From positions 62,001 through 126,000 of the forward strand of contig NZ_FOMQ01000008.1 in the NCBI RefSeq assembly GCF_900112675.1: 64,000 bases of DNA, read 5' to 3'. Source of the DNA: Paracidovorax konjaci. GTDB taxonomy: Bacteria; Pseudomonadota; Gammaproteobacteria; Burkholderiales; Burkholderiaceae_C. Positions within the stretch are counted from its first letter, which is position 1; every line of letters begins with the position of its first letter. Shown piece by piece: positions 26,519-36,525 of this stretch. The translations under genes and the position numbers were made by a program. The notes under the pieces were generated by a model that saw only the letters and a list, made by a program, of their open reading frames with translations, searched no databases and was not told the DNA's origin.

Positions 26519-26688
26519 TGGGGCAGTCCTTGGGTGGAGGATGAGACAGACGGAAGGGAACGAAAACACGGAGGGCCCCGACGGAGGGGGCGCGGTGGCG
26601 GCGAGTATCCCGTATCGCCCTGCCTGCCCGCGCACCCGTTCGCCTTGGCGACCGGCCGTGCCTCCGGCCCGCGACACAATGGCCCGGC

Positions 26689-27570
26689 ATGAACCCTCCC
26701 TCCACTGCCCTGCCCCACCGTGCCGCCGAGTTCCGTGACGACCGGGTGGACACGCCCCGAGGCCGCCTCTTCGTGCGGCGCTGGAGCGCCCCGCCCCCGT
26801 CCGGCGCAGGAGCCGCATCGGAAGCGGGAACGCGGGCTGAGCTTCACCCCGCGCCCATCGTGCTCTTCCACGATTCGCTGGGCTGCGTGGCACTGTGGCG
26901 CGACTTCCCCGGCGTGCTGTGCCGCGCCACCGGCCGCGACGTGATCGCCTACGACCGCCTCGGCTTCGGCCGGTCCGACGCGCGCACGGGCCCGCTGCCG
27001 TTCGATTTCGTGGAAGAAGAAGCGCGCACCAGCCTGCCGGCACTGCGCGCGCACCTGGGCGTGGAGCGCTTCGTGGCGCTGGGGCACAGCGTGGGCGGCG
27101 CCATGGCCGTGCACTGCGCGGCGGCAGCGCCGGGGAATTGCATGGCACTGGTCACCATCGCTGCCCAGGCCACGGTGGAAGAGCGCACGCGGCAAGGCAT
27201 TCGCGAGGCACGCGACCAGTTCCAGGCCAGCCCCGGCACCCTGGACCGCCTGGCCCGCTACCACGGCGAGGCCCAGGCGCACTGGGCCCTGAACGCCTGG
27301 GTCGATACCTGGCTGCATCCGAACTTCGCCGATTGGTCGCTCGAAAGCGCCCTGGCACGCGTCGCCTGCCCCGTGCTGGCCCTGCACGGCGACCAGGACG
27401 AATACGGCTCCACCGCGCAGCCCGGGCGCATCGCCCAATGGGCCGGCGGCGCCGCGCGCGTGGAGATCCTGCCCGGTGCGGGCCACGTGCCGCACCGCGA
27501 GCAGCCTGCCGAACTGGCCGCGCGCATCGCACGCTTCCTGGCCGGCCTGCCCGCTGGCGCCGGGCGCTGA
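26689..27570 (+). CDS. Alpha/beta hydrolase
   Basis: A 293-residue alpha/beta-hydrolase fold enzyme. The nucleophile elbow is GHSVGG with its Ser near residue 127, the acid Asp lies in LALHGDQDEYG, and the His in GAGHVPHRE, completing the triad. HDSLGCVALW forms the oxyanion-hole strand. The substrate is unknown. It converges on a VOC-family gene, with a hairpin spanning both stop codons. Confidence 0.87.
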   Translation: MNPPSTALPHRAAEFRDDRVDTPRGRLFVRRWSAPPPSGAGAASEAGTRAELHPAPIVLFHDSLGCVALWRDFPGVLCRATGRDVIAYDRLGFGRSDARTGPLPFDFVEEEARTSLPALRAHLGVERFVALGHSVGGAMAVHCAAAAPGNCMALVTIAAQATVEERTRQGIREARDQFQASPGTLDRLARYHGEAQAHWALNAWVDTWLHPNFADWSLESALARVACPVLALHGDQDEYGSTAQPGRIAQWAGGAARVEILPGAGHVPHREQPAELAARIARFLAGLPAGAGR

Positions 27571-27585
27571 CGGCCCGTCCGTCAG
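27567..27585. terminator. Hairpin spanning both stop codons of convergent genes
   Basis: CTGACGG (27567-27573) pairs with CCGTCAG (27579-27585) around a five-base loop. The stem contains the TGA of the hydrolase gene and the reverse-strand stop of the VOC gene. No T-run follows, so termination is plausible but not certain. Confidence 0.35.
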
Positions 27586-27965
27586 GCCTTGGGCGGACGG
27601 TGCATCGCGCAGAGCTTGTTGCCGTCCGGATCGCGCACATAGGCCAGGTACAGCCGGCCGGCCGGGCCTTCGCGGTAGCCGGGTGGGTCTTCGCAGGTCG
27701 TGCCCCCGTTCGCCACACCGGCGGCATGGAACGCATCGGCCTGCTCCGGCGACTGCATCGCGAAGCCGATGGTGCTGCCGTTGCCGTGCGTGGCCGCCTC
27801 GCCATTGATGGGCGTGGTGATGCCGAACAGGCCCTGCGGGCTGCGGTAGAAGTAGCGGTTCTTGTTGGCGACGCCGGGCGGCACGCCGATGGTGCCGAGC
27901 AGGGCGTCGTAGAAGCGCTTGGATTTTTCGAGGTCGGTTACGCCGACCATGACGTGGCTGAACAT
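27582..27965 (-). CDS. VOC-family (glyoxalase-like) protein
   Basis: A 127-residue protein beginning MFSHVMVGVTDLEKSKRFYD, the typical first strand and helix of the glyoxalase/bleomycin-resistance fold, with LLGTIGVPP, FGITTPINGE and a closing YLAYVRDPDGNKLCAMHRP in which the metal- or ligand-binding Glu is replaced. Small members often act as lyases or detoxification proteins; function here is not evident. The ATG at 27965 has a good purine-rich site (GGAGACAAC). Confidence 0.87.
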   Translation of the reverse strand: MFSHVMVGVTDLEKSKRFYDALLGTIGVPPGVANKNRYFYRSPQGLFGITTPINGEAATHGNGSTIGFAMQSPEQADAFHAAGVANGGTTCEDPPGYREGPAGRLYLAYVRDPDGNKLCAMHRPPKA

Positions 27966-28245
27966 GGGGTGTTGTCTCCTGGAGGTTCGGCCGTCCCGGG
28001 AGGGACGGGAAAAGCGAGCCACACGGATCGTAGTGGGCTGAGAGATAGGGACGCAGTCACGCAGGCGCGGCCATGCTGTCCAGCGTCTTATCAGCATGCT
28101 GCTTACGCTATGCCCCGCATGTGAAACTCGCGGCTAAATTAGCTTTGACGGTCTTCTTCGACAAGCCACGCTATTTCAGCTGAACCGCGTGCGGACGGAA
28201 AAGAAAACTCTTGTTAAATAGAAAATCATTATTAGGAGGGAATAA

Positions 28246-29460
28246 ATGTCAGACCCAAACGATTTTCAGGAAGCCCCTATTATTGAAATAGAGCTCTCTC
28301 ATGGGGAAAAATTTTCACCGAAATCAATTCACGAATTACATGACTGGGTGCATGCAGAAGTGACTGCCTGGGGTTTTCTTCGAGCGCAATCTTTTGATAC
28401 CACAGGAAACCTGCTGCCATTATCAAAAACTTTGGCAAGCCTGATCGGCCTCAGAGATTCATTGCAAAGATCCATAACCCAAAGGCAAGATCGTCCTCGA
28501 ATTGAGGATCTATCAACATTTCAACAGCTATTCGTAGAGCAAAAACTACCTCACAGCAGCACCGCGATTGCAGGGGCGATCCGCGATTTCCATGAGCAAT
28601 TCGGAGCGCGTGCCGCAGAGATTTATGCGGCAACGATTATTGAGCCACCCAACAGCAGATCGAGAAACAAGGCATCCATCGCAGATTGGCATGCTTTCAC
28701 TCTCGGCATCATCGATCGATATAACATCCTGCACACTTCCCATGACGGTCCGTTGAAAAACAGGATGGATATCGTTGACAGGCTCTCGACCGACCTAAAG
28801 CAACACTACGCAGAATCCTCCGACCGCTTTAATCATTTAGAGACACGGTATGAAGAATCCATACAACTCTCACAGTCTGCTCTGGAAAGTCATGCCAAAA
28901 ACCACCAAGCCCTGCACGAGAAACACCAGGACGGTATGGAAACGATTCGAAAGACTTTCCGTGAAGAAATTGCCTTGAGAGAACCCAACAAATATTGGCA
29001 AGGCAAATGCAGCCGCCATCAGATGTACGCAACGATCTGGGGCATAGCCACCGCCATCCTCCTGGCCATTGCAATGCTTGGCTTGGCGCACTTCGCGCCG
29101 GATTACTTTTCCAAGATGGACTCCCTACCCTCCATCGAATCCGGCAAACCCTATCCGGCAGTCGTCGCCCATGACACTTGGCGCATCGGAGTGTTCGCGC
29201 TGATGGCGATCTTCGGCTTCTGGGCCGTGCGCCTCGTGGTCAGAATGTTCCTCAGCCATCTGCACCTTCATGCAGATGCCAGCGAGCGGATGGTCATGCT
29301 CCAGACGTATCTGGCCCTTATGGAAGGCAACAAGTTGGAAGACAAGGACGACAGGAAACTGATTCTCCAAGCACTTTTTCGCCCCAGTACGGATGGACTG
29401 GTAAAGGACGAATCCGCCCCACCATCCATAGGCGAATGGCTCACTAGAAGCGGGAAGTGA
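28246..29460 (+). CDS. DUF6161-like membrane protein in an AT-rich patch
   Basis: A 404-residue protein. Residues 1-170 are a soluble helical region, about 180-245 is strongly coiled-coil (RLSTDLKQHYAESSDRFNHL, SQSALESHAKNHQALHEKHQ), then two membrane helices (MYATIWGIATAILLAIAMLG and WRIGVFALMAIFGFWAVRLV) and a short charged C-terminus. The family call (DUF6161) is from this layout and the conserved-looking FLSHLHLHADASERMVMLQT segment. Base and codon use are visibly more AT-rich than the neighbours, suggesting horizontal transfer. An AGGAGGG site sits seven bases before the ATG. Confidence 0.65.
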   Translation: MSDPNDFQEAPIIEIELSHGEKFSPKSIHELHDWVHAEVTAWGFLRAQSFDTTGNLLPLSKTLASLIGLRDSLQRSITQRQDRPRIEDLSTFQQLFVEQKLPHSSTAIAGAIRDFHEQFGARAAEIYAATIIEPPNSRSRNKASIADWHAFTLGIIDRYNILHTSHDGPLKNRMDIVDRLSTDLKQHYAESSDRFNHLETRYEESIQLSQSALESHAKNHQALHEKHQDGMETIRKTFREEIALREPNKYWQGKCSRHQMYATIWGIATAILLAIAMLGLAHFAPDYFSKMDSLPSIESGKPYPAVVAHDTWRIGVFALMAIFGFWAVRLVVRMFLSHLHLHADASERMVMLQTYLALMEGNKLEDKDDRKLILQALFRPSTDGLVKDESAPPSIGEWLTRSGK

Positions 29461-29478
29461 AAACGCAGGCGTCTGATT

Positions 29479-29958
29479 TCACACGCCCCCCGTGAACTTC
29501 ACCGCCTCCGCGCCGCGCTTCTTCGCCCGCACCACCACGGTCCCCGCCAGCTTGTCGTGCCAGCCCTGCTTGCGGCCGTCGAAGGCCACCCAGAGCAGGC
29601 CCAGGCCCAGCGGGACGGAGGAAACGAAGTACCCCAGGTAGCGGCCCACGGACTGGCGCGGCGTGAGCGGCCGGCCGGTGGCGGCGTCCACCACGCGGGC
29701 GCCGATGGCCATCTTGCCGGGGGTGGCCTGACGGCTGATCCAGAAGAGCACCACGGCCACGGCCGGCAGCACCCAGGAGATGAGGAAGTCCGCCGGGCCC
29801 ATGAGCAGGCGTTCGGACTCGAAATATGCCCGCCCGTAGATCGCCAGCAGCAGCGGCACCGTGACGACCAGCAGCAGCACCGTGTCGATCAGCGTCGCGC
29901 CCACGCGCGCCCAGAAGCCGACGTATTCGAGATCGGGAAAGCCATCGGGGTCGGTCAT
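29479..29958 (-). CDS. RDD-family membrane protein
   Basis: A 159-residue inner-membrane protein of the RDD family: the Arg-Asp pair appears as GFWARVGATLIDTVLLLVV, then a second helix near FLISWVLPAVAVVLFWIS, TPGKMAIGARVVDAATGRPL (a conserved cytoplasmic loop) and a third helix. The end is KQGWHDKLAGTVVV. RDD proteins are thought to be transporters or membrane accessory factors, without a known substrate here. Confidence 0.87.
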   Translation of the reverse strand: MTDPDGFPDLEYVGFWARVGATLIDTVLLLVVTVPLLLAIYGRAYFESERLLMGPADFLISWVLPAVAVVLFWISRQATPGKMAIGARVVDAATGRPLTPRQSVGRYLGYFVSSVPLGLGLLWVAFDGRKQGWHDKLAGTVVVRAKKRGAEAVKFTGGV

Positions 29959-30332
29959 GGGAATCGCTTCTTTCTTTCTGCGGGTTGAACAGGAACAAGA
30001 AAAGGAAAAGGCCGGGTAGCCGGCGCATTCTGGCGCAGCGGATAGGCGCCCGGGGCCCCCGGTCTTCGGGTGCATGGCATTCGTTTCCGATGGGCGCTGC
30101 AGGCAGAGGCCATGGCGCCCCGCCGGCCGGGCCCGACGCTGGAACGCATGCGCAAGGGCCTTGAAGCGTTTTTGGCTCCATGCCGCCGGATCCATTCGAT
30201 TGTTTGCTACATATTCAATAGCACTCTTCGATGGATACCGTACCGCCGTGCTTTCCGCCCGCGCGGGAGCCCGCACCGTGCCGCCGCAGAATAGGCCCCT
30301 GCCCCTCAGCCGCCCCAGAACATTCCAGCCCC
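29959..30332. other. Divergent intergenic region upstream of sbcD
   Basis: About 370 bases between the RDD gene and sbcD. It contains a purine-rich stretch just upstream of the RDD gene and repeat copy 3 at 30176-30223. I see no coding sequence with support and no clear operator. Confidence 0.4.
30176..30223 (+). repeat. Intergenic hairpin repeat, copy 3 of 6
   Basis: CTCCATGCCGCC through ATTCAATAGCAC, preceded by GCGTTTTTGG, an extension also seen at copy 6. The arms are more degenerate than in other copies (TTCGAT against ATTCAA). It lies between the divergent RDD and sbcD genes. Confidence 0.8.
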
Positions 30333-31574
30333 ATGCGCATCCTCCACACCTCCGACTGGCACCTCGGCCAGCATTTCATGGGCAAGAGCCGCCAGGCCGA
30401 GCACGCGGCGCTCATCGACTGGCTGCTGGCGCAGGTCGATGCCCACGCGGTGGATGCGGTGCTGATCGCGGGCGACGTGTTCGACACGGGCACGCCGCCC
30501 AGCTACGCACGCGGGCTCTACAACGATCTGGTGCTGAAGCTGCACCGCGCGGGCGTGGCGCTGCTGCTGCTGGGGGGCAACCACGATTCCGTCGCCACGC
30601 TGGGCGAGAGCCGCGATCTGCTGGCCGTGCTGCAGACCACCGTGGTGGGCGCGGTGGGCCGACCGGAAGACCACGTGGTCGTGCTGCCGCGCCGGGGCGG
30701 CCGCGGCGAGGCGGGCTGCGTGGTGTGCGCGGTGCCGTTCATCCGCCCGCGCGACGTGCTGCAGAGCCAGGCCGGGCAGAGCGCCGAGGACAAGCAGCAG
30801 TCGCTGCAGGCGGCCATCCAGGCGTATTACCAGAGCGTCCACGCGGCGGGCCGCGCGCGCCAGGCGCAGTTGCAGGAGGCGCTGGGCCGGCCGGTGCCGC
30901 TGATCGCCACCGGGCACCTCACCACGGTGGGCGCGAGCCGCAGCGAATCGGTGCGCGAGATCTACGTGGGCTCGCTCGACGCCTTCCCCACCGCCGCCTT
31001 CCCGCCGGCCGACTACATCGCGCTGGGGCACATCCACCAGCCGCAGAAGGTGGGCGGGCTGGAGCACATCCGCTATTCGGGCTCGCCCCTCCCGCTGGGC
31101 TTCGACGAGGCGCGGCAGACCAAGGAGGTGCTGCTGGTCGATCTCGGGGGCGGCGGGCTGGCGGGCGTCACGCCGCTGCCCGTGCCGCGCTTCCAGGCGC
31201 TGGTGTCGGTGGGCGGCAGCCTCGCTGCGCTGGCCGGGGCGATGGCCGAGGCGGGTGCGCAGGGCACCGCGCAGGCCCCCGCCTGGCTCGAAGTGACCGT
31301 GGCCGAGGACGACTACCTCGCCGACCTGCCCGCGCGCATCGCCGCGATGGCGCAGGGCCTGCCGGTGGAGGTGCTGCGCGTGCGCCGCCAGCGCCATGCC
31401 GCTTCGGCCGCCCTGGACGGCAGCGCCCGGGAAACGCTGGACGAACTCAGCCCGCACGACGTGTTCGCGCGGCGGCTGGCGCTGGAGACCGCACTGCCGC
31501 CGGAGCAGCAGGACGCGCTCGCGCAGCGCTACCGCGGCGTCGTGCGGGACATCACCGAAGGAGCGGCGCCATGA
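30333..31574 (+). CDS. sbcD: Exonuclease subunit SbcD
   Basis: A 413-residue Mre11-type phosphoesterase. All motifs are present: DWHLGQ, GDVFDTG, GGNHDS, TGHLT and GHIHQPQ. With SbcC it forms the ATP-dependent nuclease that opens DNA hairpins and trims blocked double-strand ends. The ATG at 30333 begins [12 protein letters not shown]; the frame is open further upstream but without family resemblance. Its TGA overlaps the sbcC ATG (ATGA), so the pair is translationally coupled. Confidence 0.95.
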   Translation: MRILHTSDWHLGQHFMGKSRQAEHAALIDWLLAQVDAHAVDAVLIAGDVFDTGTPPSYARGLYNDLVLKLHRAGVALLLLGGNHDSVATLGESRDLLAVLQTTVVGAVGRPEDHVVVLPRRGGRGEAGCVVCAVPFIRPRDVLQSQAGQSAEDKQQSLQAAIQAYYQSVHAAGRARQAQLQEALGRPVPLIATGHLTTVGASRSESVREIYVGSLDAFPTAAFPPADYIALGHIHQPQKVGGLEHIRYSGSPLPLGFDEARQTKEVLLVDLGGGGLAGVTPLPVPRFQALVSVGGSLAALAGAMAEAGAQGTAQAPAWLEVTVAEDDYLADLPARIAAMAQGLPVEVLRVRRQRHAASAALDGSARETLDELSPHDVFARRLALETALPPEQQDALAQRYRGVVRDITEGAAP

Positions 31575-34500
31575 AGGTCCTCAAGCTGCGCCTCAAGAAC
31601 CTGAATTCGCTCAGGGGCGAGTGGAGCATCGACTTCACCCGGCCGCCCTTCACCGAGAACAGCCTGTTCGCCATCACCGGCCCCACGGGCGCCGGCAAAT
31701 CCACGCTGCTGGACGCCATCTGCCTGGCGCTCTACCACGAGACGCCGCGGCTCAAGAGCGTCTCCAAGTCGGCCAACGACATCATGACGCGCCACACGGC
31801 CGACTGCCTGGCCGAGGTGGAGTTCGAAGTGAAGGGCGCGGTGTACCGCGCGTTCTGGAGCCAGCGCCGCGCGCGCGACAAGGTGGACGGCGCGCTGCAG
31901 GACCCCAAGGTGGAACTGGCCCAGGTGGACCCCGCCACGGGCCTGGGCACCATCGTGAGCAGCCACAGCCACGACAAGCTGCGGCGCGTGGCCGAGATCA
32001 CGGGGCTGGACTTCGCGCGGTTCACGCGCTCCATGCTGCTCGCGCAGGGCGGCTTCGCGGCCTTCCTGAACGCCAGCGCCAACGACCGGGCCGAGCTGCT
32101 CGAAGAGCTGACCGGCTCCGAGATCTACGGCGAGATCTCCCGCCGGGTGTTCGAGCGGGCGCGCGAGGAGCGCCAGCAATTGGACCAGCTCCGTGCGCGC
32201 GCCGATGGCGTGGAGCTGCTGCCGGACGAGCGCCGCGCCGCCATGGAGGCCGAGATCGGCGAGTGGTCGCTCGCGCTGGCCGACGTCCAGCGGGCGCAGG
32301 GCGACGCGCAGGCCCGGCGGCAGTGGCACCGGCAATGGGCGCAGAGCGCGCAGGCGCTGGAGTCCGCGCACGCCGCGCAGCACGCCGCCGAGGCCGCGCA
32401 GCAGGCCGCCGCGCCCGATCTGCGGCGCCTGGCCGACAGCGAGCCCGCGCAGGCCCTGCAGGCGCCGCACGCCGCGCTGCAGCAGGCGCGCACCGCACTG
32501 GCCGCCACCGACGACCTGCAAACCCGCCTGCAGGCGCAGCGCGCGCAGGAATCGGCCACCCAGCGGCAGCACCACCACCGCGCCCACACGCTGGCCGGCC
32601 ACATCGCCCGCGCCGCACAGGACCGGCTCGCGCAGACCGAGGCCGCGCACCGGCTCCACGCCGACGACTGCGCGGCCAACGCCCCGCACGCGCTGCTGGG
32701 CGAGCGCCTGGGCGCATGGCGCCAGCAGTTCGCGCAGCGCCTGCGGATCGGCAAGCAGGTGGCGGATCTGCACACCGCCCTGGAGGCGCTGCGCACCGAA
32801 GCCGCCCAGCGCAGCGGCCACATCGACCGGCAGAGCGCCGCGGTGAACGCCGCGCTGCCAGCGCAGGCGGCCGCGGAGGCCGCGCTGCAAACCGCCGAGG
32901 CCGCGCAGCGCGAGCGGCTGGGCGGCCTCGGCCTCGCAGCGCTGCGCACGCGCTGGCAGCAGGCCCAGGACCACGCCACGGCCTGCAAACAGATCGTGCA
33001 CCTGGGCGAGCAGCGCCGGGCGCTCGCCGCCCAGCAGGCCGCGCTGGCCGACCGGCTGCAGGAGGACGAGACCGCGGTGGCCGACCACGAAGCGAAGCGG
33101 CAGGCCCTGCGCGCGCAGCACCCCGTGCTCAAGGAACAGGTGGCGGACAAGCGCCGGCTGCTGGAGCAGGAGCGCCGCATCCAGAGCCTGGAACAGCACC
33201 GCCAGGCCCTGCAGCCCGGCGAGGCCTGCCCGCTCTGCGGCGCGCGGGAGCATCCCGCCATCGACGCCTACGCAGCGCTCGATCTCTCCGCCACCGAAGC
33301 CGCGCTGCAGCGCAAGCAGGCCGAACTGGACGAACTCGTCGCCACCGGCCAGGCCGTGGCCGCGGCGCTGGAAGGCCGCCGTGCCCAGCGCACCGAGCGC
33401 CTGCGCCAGCAGGAGGCCGTCGCCCGGCAGGTGGCCGACTGGCAGGCGCACTGGGACGCCGCCATCGCCGAGGCCGGCGCCCACCGTGGCACCCCGCTGC
33501 CTGCCGACGGCTGGCAGGACGCCGGTAGCCTGGCTGCCGCACAGGAGGCCGCCGCCGATGCGCTCACGCAGCAGGGCCAGGCCCTGCAGGCGGCCGAAAC
33601 GGGCGAGCAGGCCGTGCAGCGCGCGCTGGCCGAAGCCGGCCGGCAGGCCCAGGCAACGCAGGCCGCGCGGCACCAGCTCGAACTGCTGCAGCAGGCCGCG
33701 CTCGCCGCGCAGGCGCGCGAAGCCACGCTGGAGCAGGACCTCCACACCGCCCAGGCCGAGGCTGCATCGCTCGAATCGGCGCTGCGGGCCACGCTGCACG
33801 AGGCCGGCCACGCACTGCCCGAAGACCCCACGCCCTGGCTGCAGGCGCGCGAGGCCGAATGGAAGCACTGGCAGCGCCTGCAGGAGCAAATGCACGTGCT
33901 GGCCCAGGCCATCACCCGCCAACAGGCCGAGCGGGACACCGCGCAGGCGCAGGCCGCGGCCTGGGCCCAGCGATGGGCCGCCGTGCAGGCGGCCGGCGGC
34001 GCGGAAGGCCATGCAATCGACCCACCGGCATCGGACACCCCGGAAGACGCTACCGCCACCGCCGAGGCCGACCTGCCGGCCGCCCTGGCCGCCAGCACCG
34101 ACGCCATCGACCGCCTCGCCCAGGCCCTGGCCGCACTCGATGGCCGCCTGGACCAGACCCGCGCCACGCAGGAGCAGCAGGCCCTGGCACTGGAGGCCGC
34201 AGCCCGGGCCTGGCAGGACGCACTGGAGCGCAGCCCCTTCGCCGACCAGGGCGCCTTCGAGGCCGCGCGGCTGCCCGAGGCCGAACGCCAGCGCCTGGCG
34301 GACCTGAAAGACCGCCTTGCCGCCGCGCAGCACAGCGCCAGCGCCCTGCTGCAGGCCGCACAGGACCAGCACGCCCGGCTGCTGCAGGCCGGGCAGGCGG
34401 ATCCCCCCGAGCCGCTGGAAGCGCTGGAAACCCGGCTGCACGACCTGGAGGCGCAGCGCAGCGCCCACAGCGAGCGGATCGGCGCCCACCGCGCCCTGCT

Positions 34501-35074
34501 GGCGCGCGATGCGCAACTGCGCACCGACCGGCAGGCCCTGTGGGAGCAGATCGGCCGGCAGACCGCCGAATCCGATCTCTGGCAACGGCTGGACGGGCTC
34601 ATCGGCTCGTCCAAGGGCGACAAGTTCCGCAAGTTCGCGCAGGGCCTCACGCTCGATCACCTGCTGCACCTGGCCAACCGGCACCTCGCCCGCCTGCACG
34701 CGCGCTACCTGCTGCGCCGCAAGCCCACCGGCGAGCTGGAGCTGGACATCGTGGACGCCTGGCAGGGCGACGTCGCCCGCGACACGCGCACCCTCTCGGG
34801 CGGCGAAGGCTTCCTCGTCAGCCTCGCCCTGGCCCTCGCGCTGTCGGACCTGGTGAGCCACAAGACCTCCATCGACTCGCTCTTCCTCGACGAAGGCTTC
34901 GGAACCCTCGACGGCGACACGCTGGAAGTGGCCCTCACCGCGCTCGACTCGCTCAACGCCAGCGGCAAGATGATCGGCATCATCAGCCACGTGGAAGCGC
35001 TGAAGGAACGCATCCCCGCGCAGATCCGCGTGGAAAAGGGCGGGGGCATCGGGCATTCGCGGCTGGTGGTGTGA
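31571..35074 (+). CDS. sbcC: Exonuclease subunit SbcC (Rad50-like ATPase)
   Basis: A 1167-residue SMC-like ATPase. Walker A ([14 protein letters not shown]) is near residue 40, long Ala/Gln-rich coiled coils follow, the zinc hook [10 protein letters not shown] lies near residue 555, and the C-terminal half ends with the ABC signature [10 protein letters not shown], Walker [14 protein letters not shown] and a GIISHVEAL switch. It pairs with SbcD in hairpin cleavage and end processing. Length and layout are normal for betaproteobacterial SbcC. The coiled-coil coding part is strongly biased in composition, so many spurious frames run through it. Confidence 0.95.
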   Translation: MKVLKLRLKNLNSLRGEWSIDFTRPPFTENSLFAITGPTGAGKSTLLDAICLALYHETPRLKSVSKSANDIMTRHTADCLAEVEFEVKGAVYRAFWSQRRARDKVDGALQDPKVELAQVDPATGLGTIVSSHSHDKLRRVAEITGLDFARFTRSMLLAQGGFAAFLNASANDRAELLEELTGSEIYGEISRRVFERAREERQQLDQLRARADGVELLPDERRAAMEAEIGEWSLALADVQRAQGDAQARRQWHRQWAQSAQALESAHAAQHAAEAAQQAAAPDLRRLADSEPAQALQAPHAALQQARTALAATDDLQTRLQAQRAQESATQRQHHHRAHTLAGHIARAAQDRLAQTEAAHRLHADDCAANAPHALLGERLGAWRQQFAQRLRIGKQVADLHTALEALRTEAAQRSGHIDRQSAAVNAALPAQAAAEAALQTAEAAQRERLGGLGLAALRTRWQQAQDHATACKQIVHLGEQRRALAAQQAALADRLQEDETAVADHEAKRQALRAQHPVLKEQVADKRRLLEQERRIQSLEQHRQALQPGEACPLCGAREHPAIDAYAALDLSATEAALQRKQAELDELVATGQAVAAALEGRRAQRTERLRQQEAVARQVADWQAHWDAAIAEAGAHRGTPLPADGWQDAGSLAAAQEAAADALTQQGQALQAAETGEQAVQRALAEAGRQAQATQAARHQLELLQQAALAAQAREATLEQDLHTAQAEAASLESALRATLHEAGHALPEDPTPWLQAREAEWKHWQRLQEQMHVLAQAITRQQAERDTAQAQAAAWAQRWAAVQAAGGAEGHAIDPPASDTPEDATATAEADLPAALAASTDAIDRLAQALAALDGRLDQTRATQEQQALALEAAARAWQDALERSPFADQGAFEAARLPEAERQRLADLKDRLAAAQHSASALLQAAQDQHARLLQAGQADPPEPLEALETRLHDLEAQRSAHSERIGAHRALLARDAQLRTDRQALWEQIGRQTAESDLWQRLDGLIGSSKGDKFRKFAQGLTLDHLLHLANRHLARLHARYLLRRKPTGELELDIVDAWQGDVARDTRTLSGGEGFLVSLALALALSDLVSHKTSIDSLFLDEGFGTLDGDTLEVALTALDSLNASGKMIGIISHVEALKERIPAQIRVEKGGGIGHSRLVV

Positions 35075-35251
35075 GGGCGGGGTGAAGACCCCCACCCATT
35101 CACCGCCAGACGCCGGACGACCTACAGGCATGCCGGCCACGGAGGCGACCTGCCGTCCGCTTCGCCCGAAGGGGTAATGCCGGCCCTTGTCGCCGCACCA
35201 GGCAAGGCCTCGTTTATGGGCGGCATGCACGGATGTTTGGGGTCTTTTAGG

Positions 35252-35300
35252 CTCCATGCCGCCGGATCCATTGAAAAGTTTGCTCACTTTTCAATAGCAC
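35252..35300 (+). repeat. Intergenic hairpin repeat, copy 4 of 6
   Basis: This copy differs in both arms of the outer hairpin: TTGAAAAGT and ACTTTTCAA still pair perfectly although other copies have TTGAATA and TATTCAA. The paired changes argue that base pairing is maintained by selection. Confidence 0.85.
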
Positions 35301-35426
35301 ATGCTACGGTCGTTCCACCGCCGAAGCAGACGGCTCCCCAATGGCAGGGGGCGAAAACCCTCGCAAGGCACCGACGCAGCCGGCCGTTTTCCGAGCCTGC
35401 CAATTGGTCGATTTTCTCCGGGGCTT

Positions 35427-35456
35427 TTGAAAATAGATCAAGGGCTTGAATTAAAT
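35427..35456 (+). promoter_or_regulatory. Candidate sigma-70-type promoter of the toxin cluster
   Basis: TTGAAA (35427-35432) and TTAAAT (35451-35456) are separated by 18 bases in an AT-rich stretch, about 130 bases before the toxin start. The match is moderate and no start site is known. Confidence 0.4.
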
Positions 35457-35590
35457 ATTTACAACCCGCGCCCTGCCCCGTGAATCGAAAAAGAGGGAAA
35501 ACCGAATCCCCACCGGAGCCGGCCATTTGAAAACCGCTCTTCCGATGCAAGAATCCGCGCCGCCCAAACAACAACCAACACGGGAGAAGC

Positions 35591-36496
35591 ATGAGCGCGG
35601 AACTGGCGGCCACTTTCTACACCATGGGTTATGCGCAGAGCATCGCGCAATCGATGGAAAACAATCAGGCGGATATCCTGGTACTGACGCCGAACCAATA
35701 CTTCAGCATCCTGCAAGATAAATCCCGCCATAACCCGCGGCTGGAAAACACCCTGCGCACCATTCTCGCCAACACCGCCTTCGGCCAATACTGGGCACAG
35801 ACCGTCAGCCCCAACACCTCCGAACCCTGGGTGGGCCCCGCAGCCCAGAGCGCCAACGACGCCCTCGCCATCACGAAGACGCTGAACGCCATCGGCATGG
35901 CGGGCATCAAGAGCTACGTGAAGTCCACGGCCAGCGGGACGTACATCATCATCAAGGGCTATGCGGCGCACCGCAGCGGGGCGCTGACGGGGACGCGGTA
36001 TCTGGCGACGAATCCGATCATGATGAAGCTGGGGCTGGGAATGCAAAGCTTGTCCGGGATCGCCAAAGGCGGCTTCCTGCTGGGCGTGACCGTCTCTACT
36101 GGGATTGAAACGATGGACTTCATCTTCAACGACGAAAAGACGATGTATGACTTGGTAGGGGGGATTGGCGTGGAAGCGGTGAAAGGTGGGCTCGGGGCAC
36201 TGATCGGGTATGGAGCTGCCTTATTGATTGGTTCTGCCACATCCATCGCGATACTGCCTTTTGCCGTAATGGCAGTGGTTGCGTTCGGCGCAGGCTATAC
36301 AGGGAATATCATGGATAGCAAATATCAAATCAAGGCCAAAGTTATTGCGGCGCTGAAGAATTCATCTGAAAAAGTGCCCACCGGACTCTATAGGATCAAC
36401 GAAAATTCTAGGGCATGGCTCGAAGAGGTCGCACATGCATTCAAGGAATCTACCGAAAGATCAATGAACAACATCCACGAAGAGTTAGTCAACTAG
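35591..36496 (+). CDS. Candidate membrane-inserting toxin (polymorphic toxin-like)
   Basis: A 301-residue protein. The first 120 residues are polar (MSAELAATFYTMGYAQSIAQ). From about 120 there are several glycine-rich amphipathic or hydrophobic segments: YLATNPIMMKLGLGMQSLSG, GGFLLGVTVSTGIETMDF, GGLGALIGYGAALLIGSAT, SIAILPFAVMAVVAFGAGYT, as in pore-forming effectors. The rear half (after about 36060) is lower in GC than the front half, a mosaic typical of swapped toxin tips. No signal peptide or known family is evident. Three paralogous membrane proteins of immunity type follow directly, which is the main reason for the toxin call. Confidence 0.6.
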   Translation: MSAELAATFYTMGYAQSIAQSMENNQADILVLTPNQYFSILQDKSRHNPRLENTLRTILANTAFGQYWAQTVSPNTSEPWVGPAAQSANDALAITKTLNAIGMAGIKSYVKSTASGTYIIIKGYAAHRSGALTGTRYLATNPIMMKLGLGMQSLSGIAKGGFLLGVTVSTGIETMDFIFNDEKTMYDLVGGIGVEAVKGGLGALIGYGAALLIGSATSIAILPFAVMAVVAFGAGYTGNIMDSKYQIKAKVIAALKNSSEKVPTGLYRINENSRAWLEEVAHAFKESTERSMNNIHEELVN

Positions 36497-36525
36497 CTTT
36501 GCCCGATCTGCAAGAGATAATCAAC

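Larger units (their letters stand above)
35075..35590. other. Intergenic region before the toxin cluster
   Basis: About 515 bases. It holds repeat copy 4 (35252-35300) and, in its last 170 bases, an AT-rich leader with a candidate promoter for the membrane-toxin gene. No supported coding sequence was found, and no PIP box: TTCGC occurs once, at about 35161, without a partner. Confidence 0.45.

Noticed and set aside
31529-35287. Very long minus-strand frame opposite sbcC
   Set aside because: Leu/Gly/Gln-rich sequence mirrors the biased coiled-coil coding region of SbcC; no domain is recognisable.
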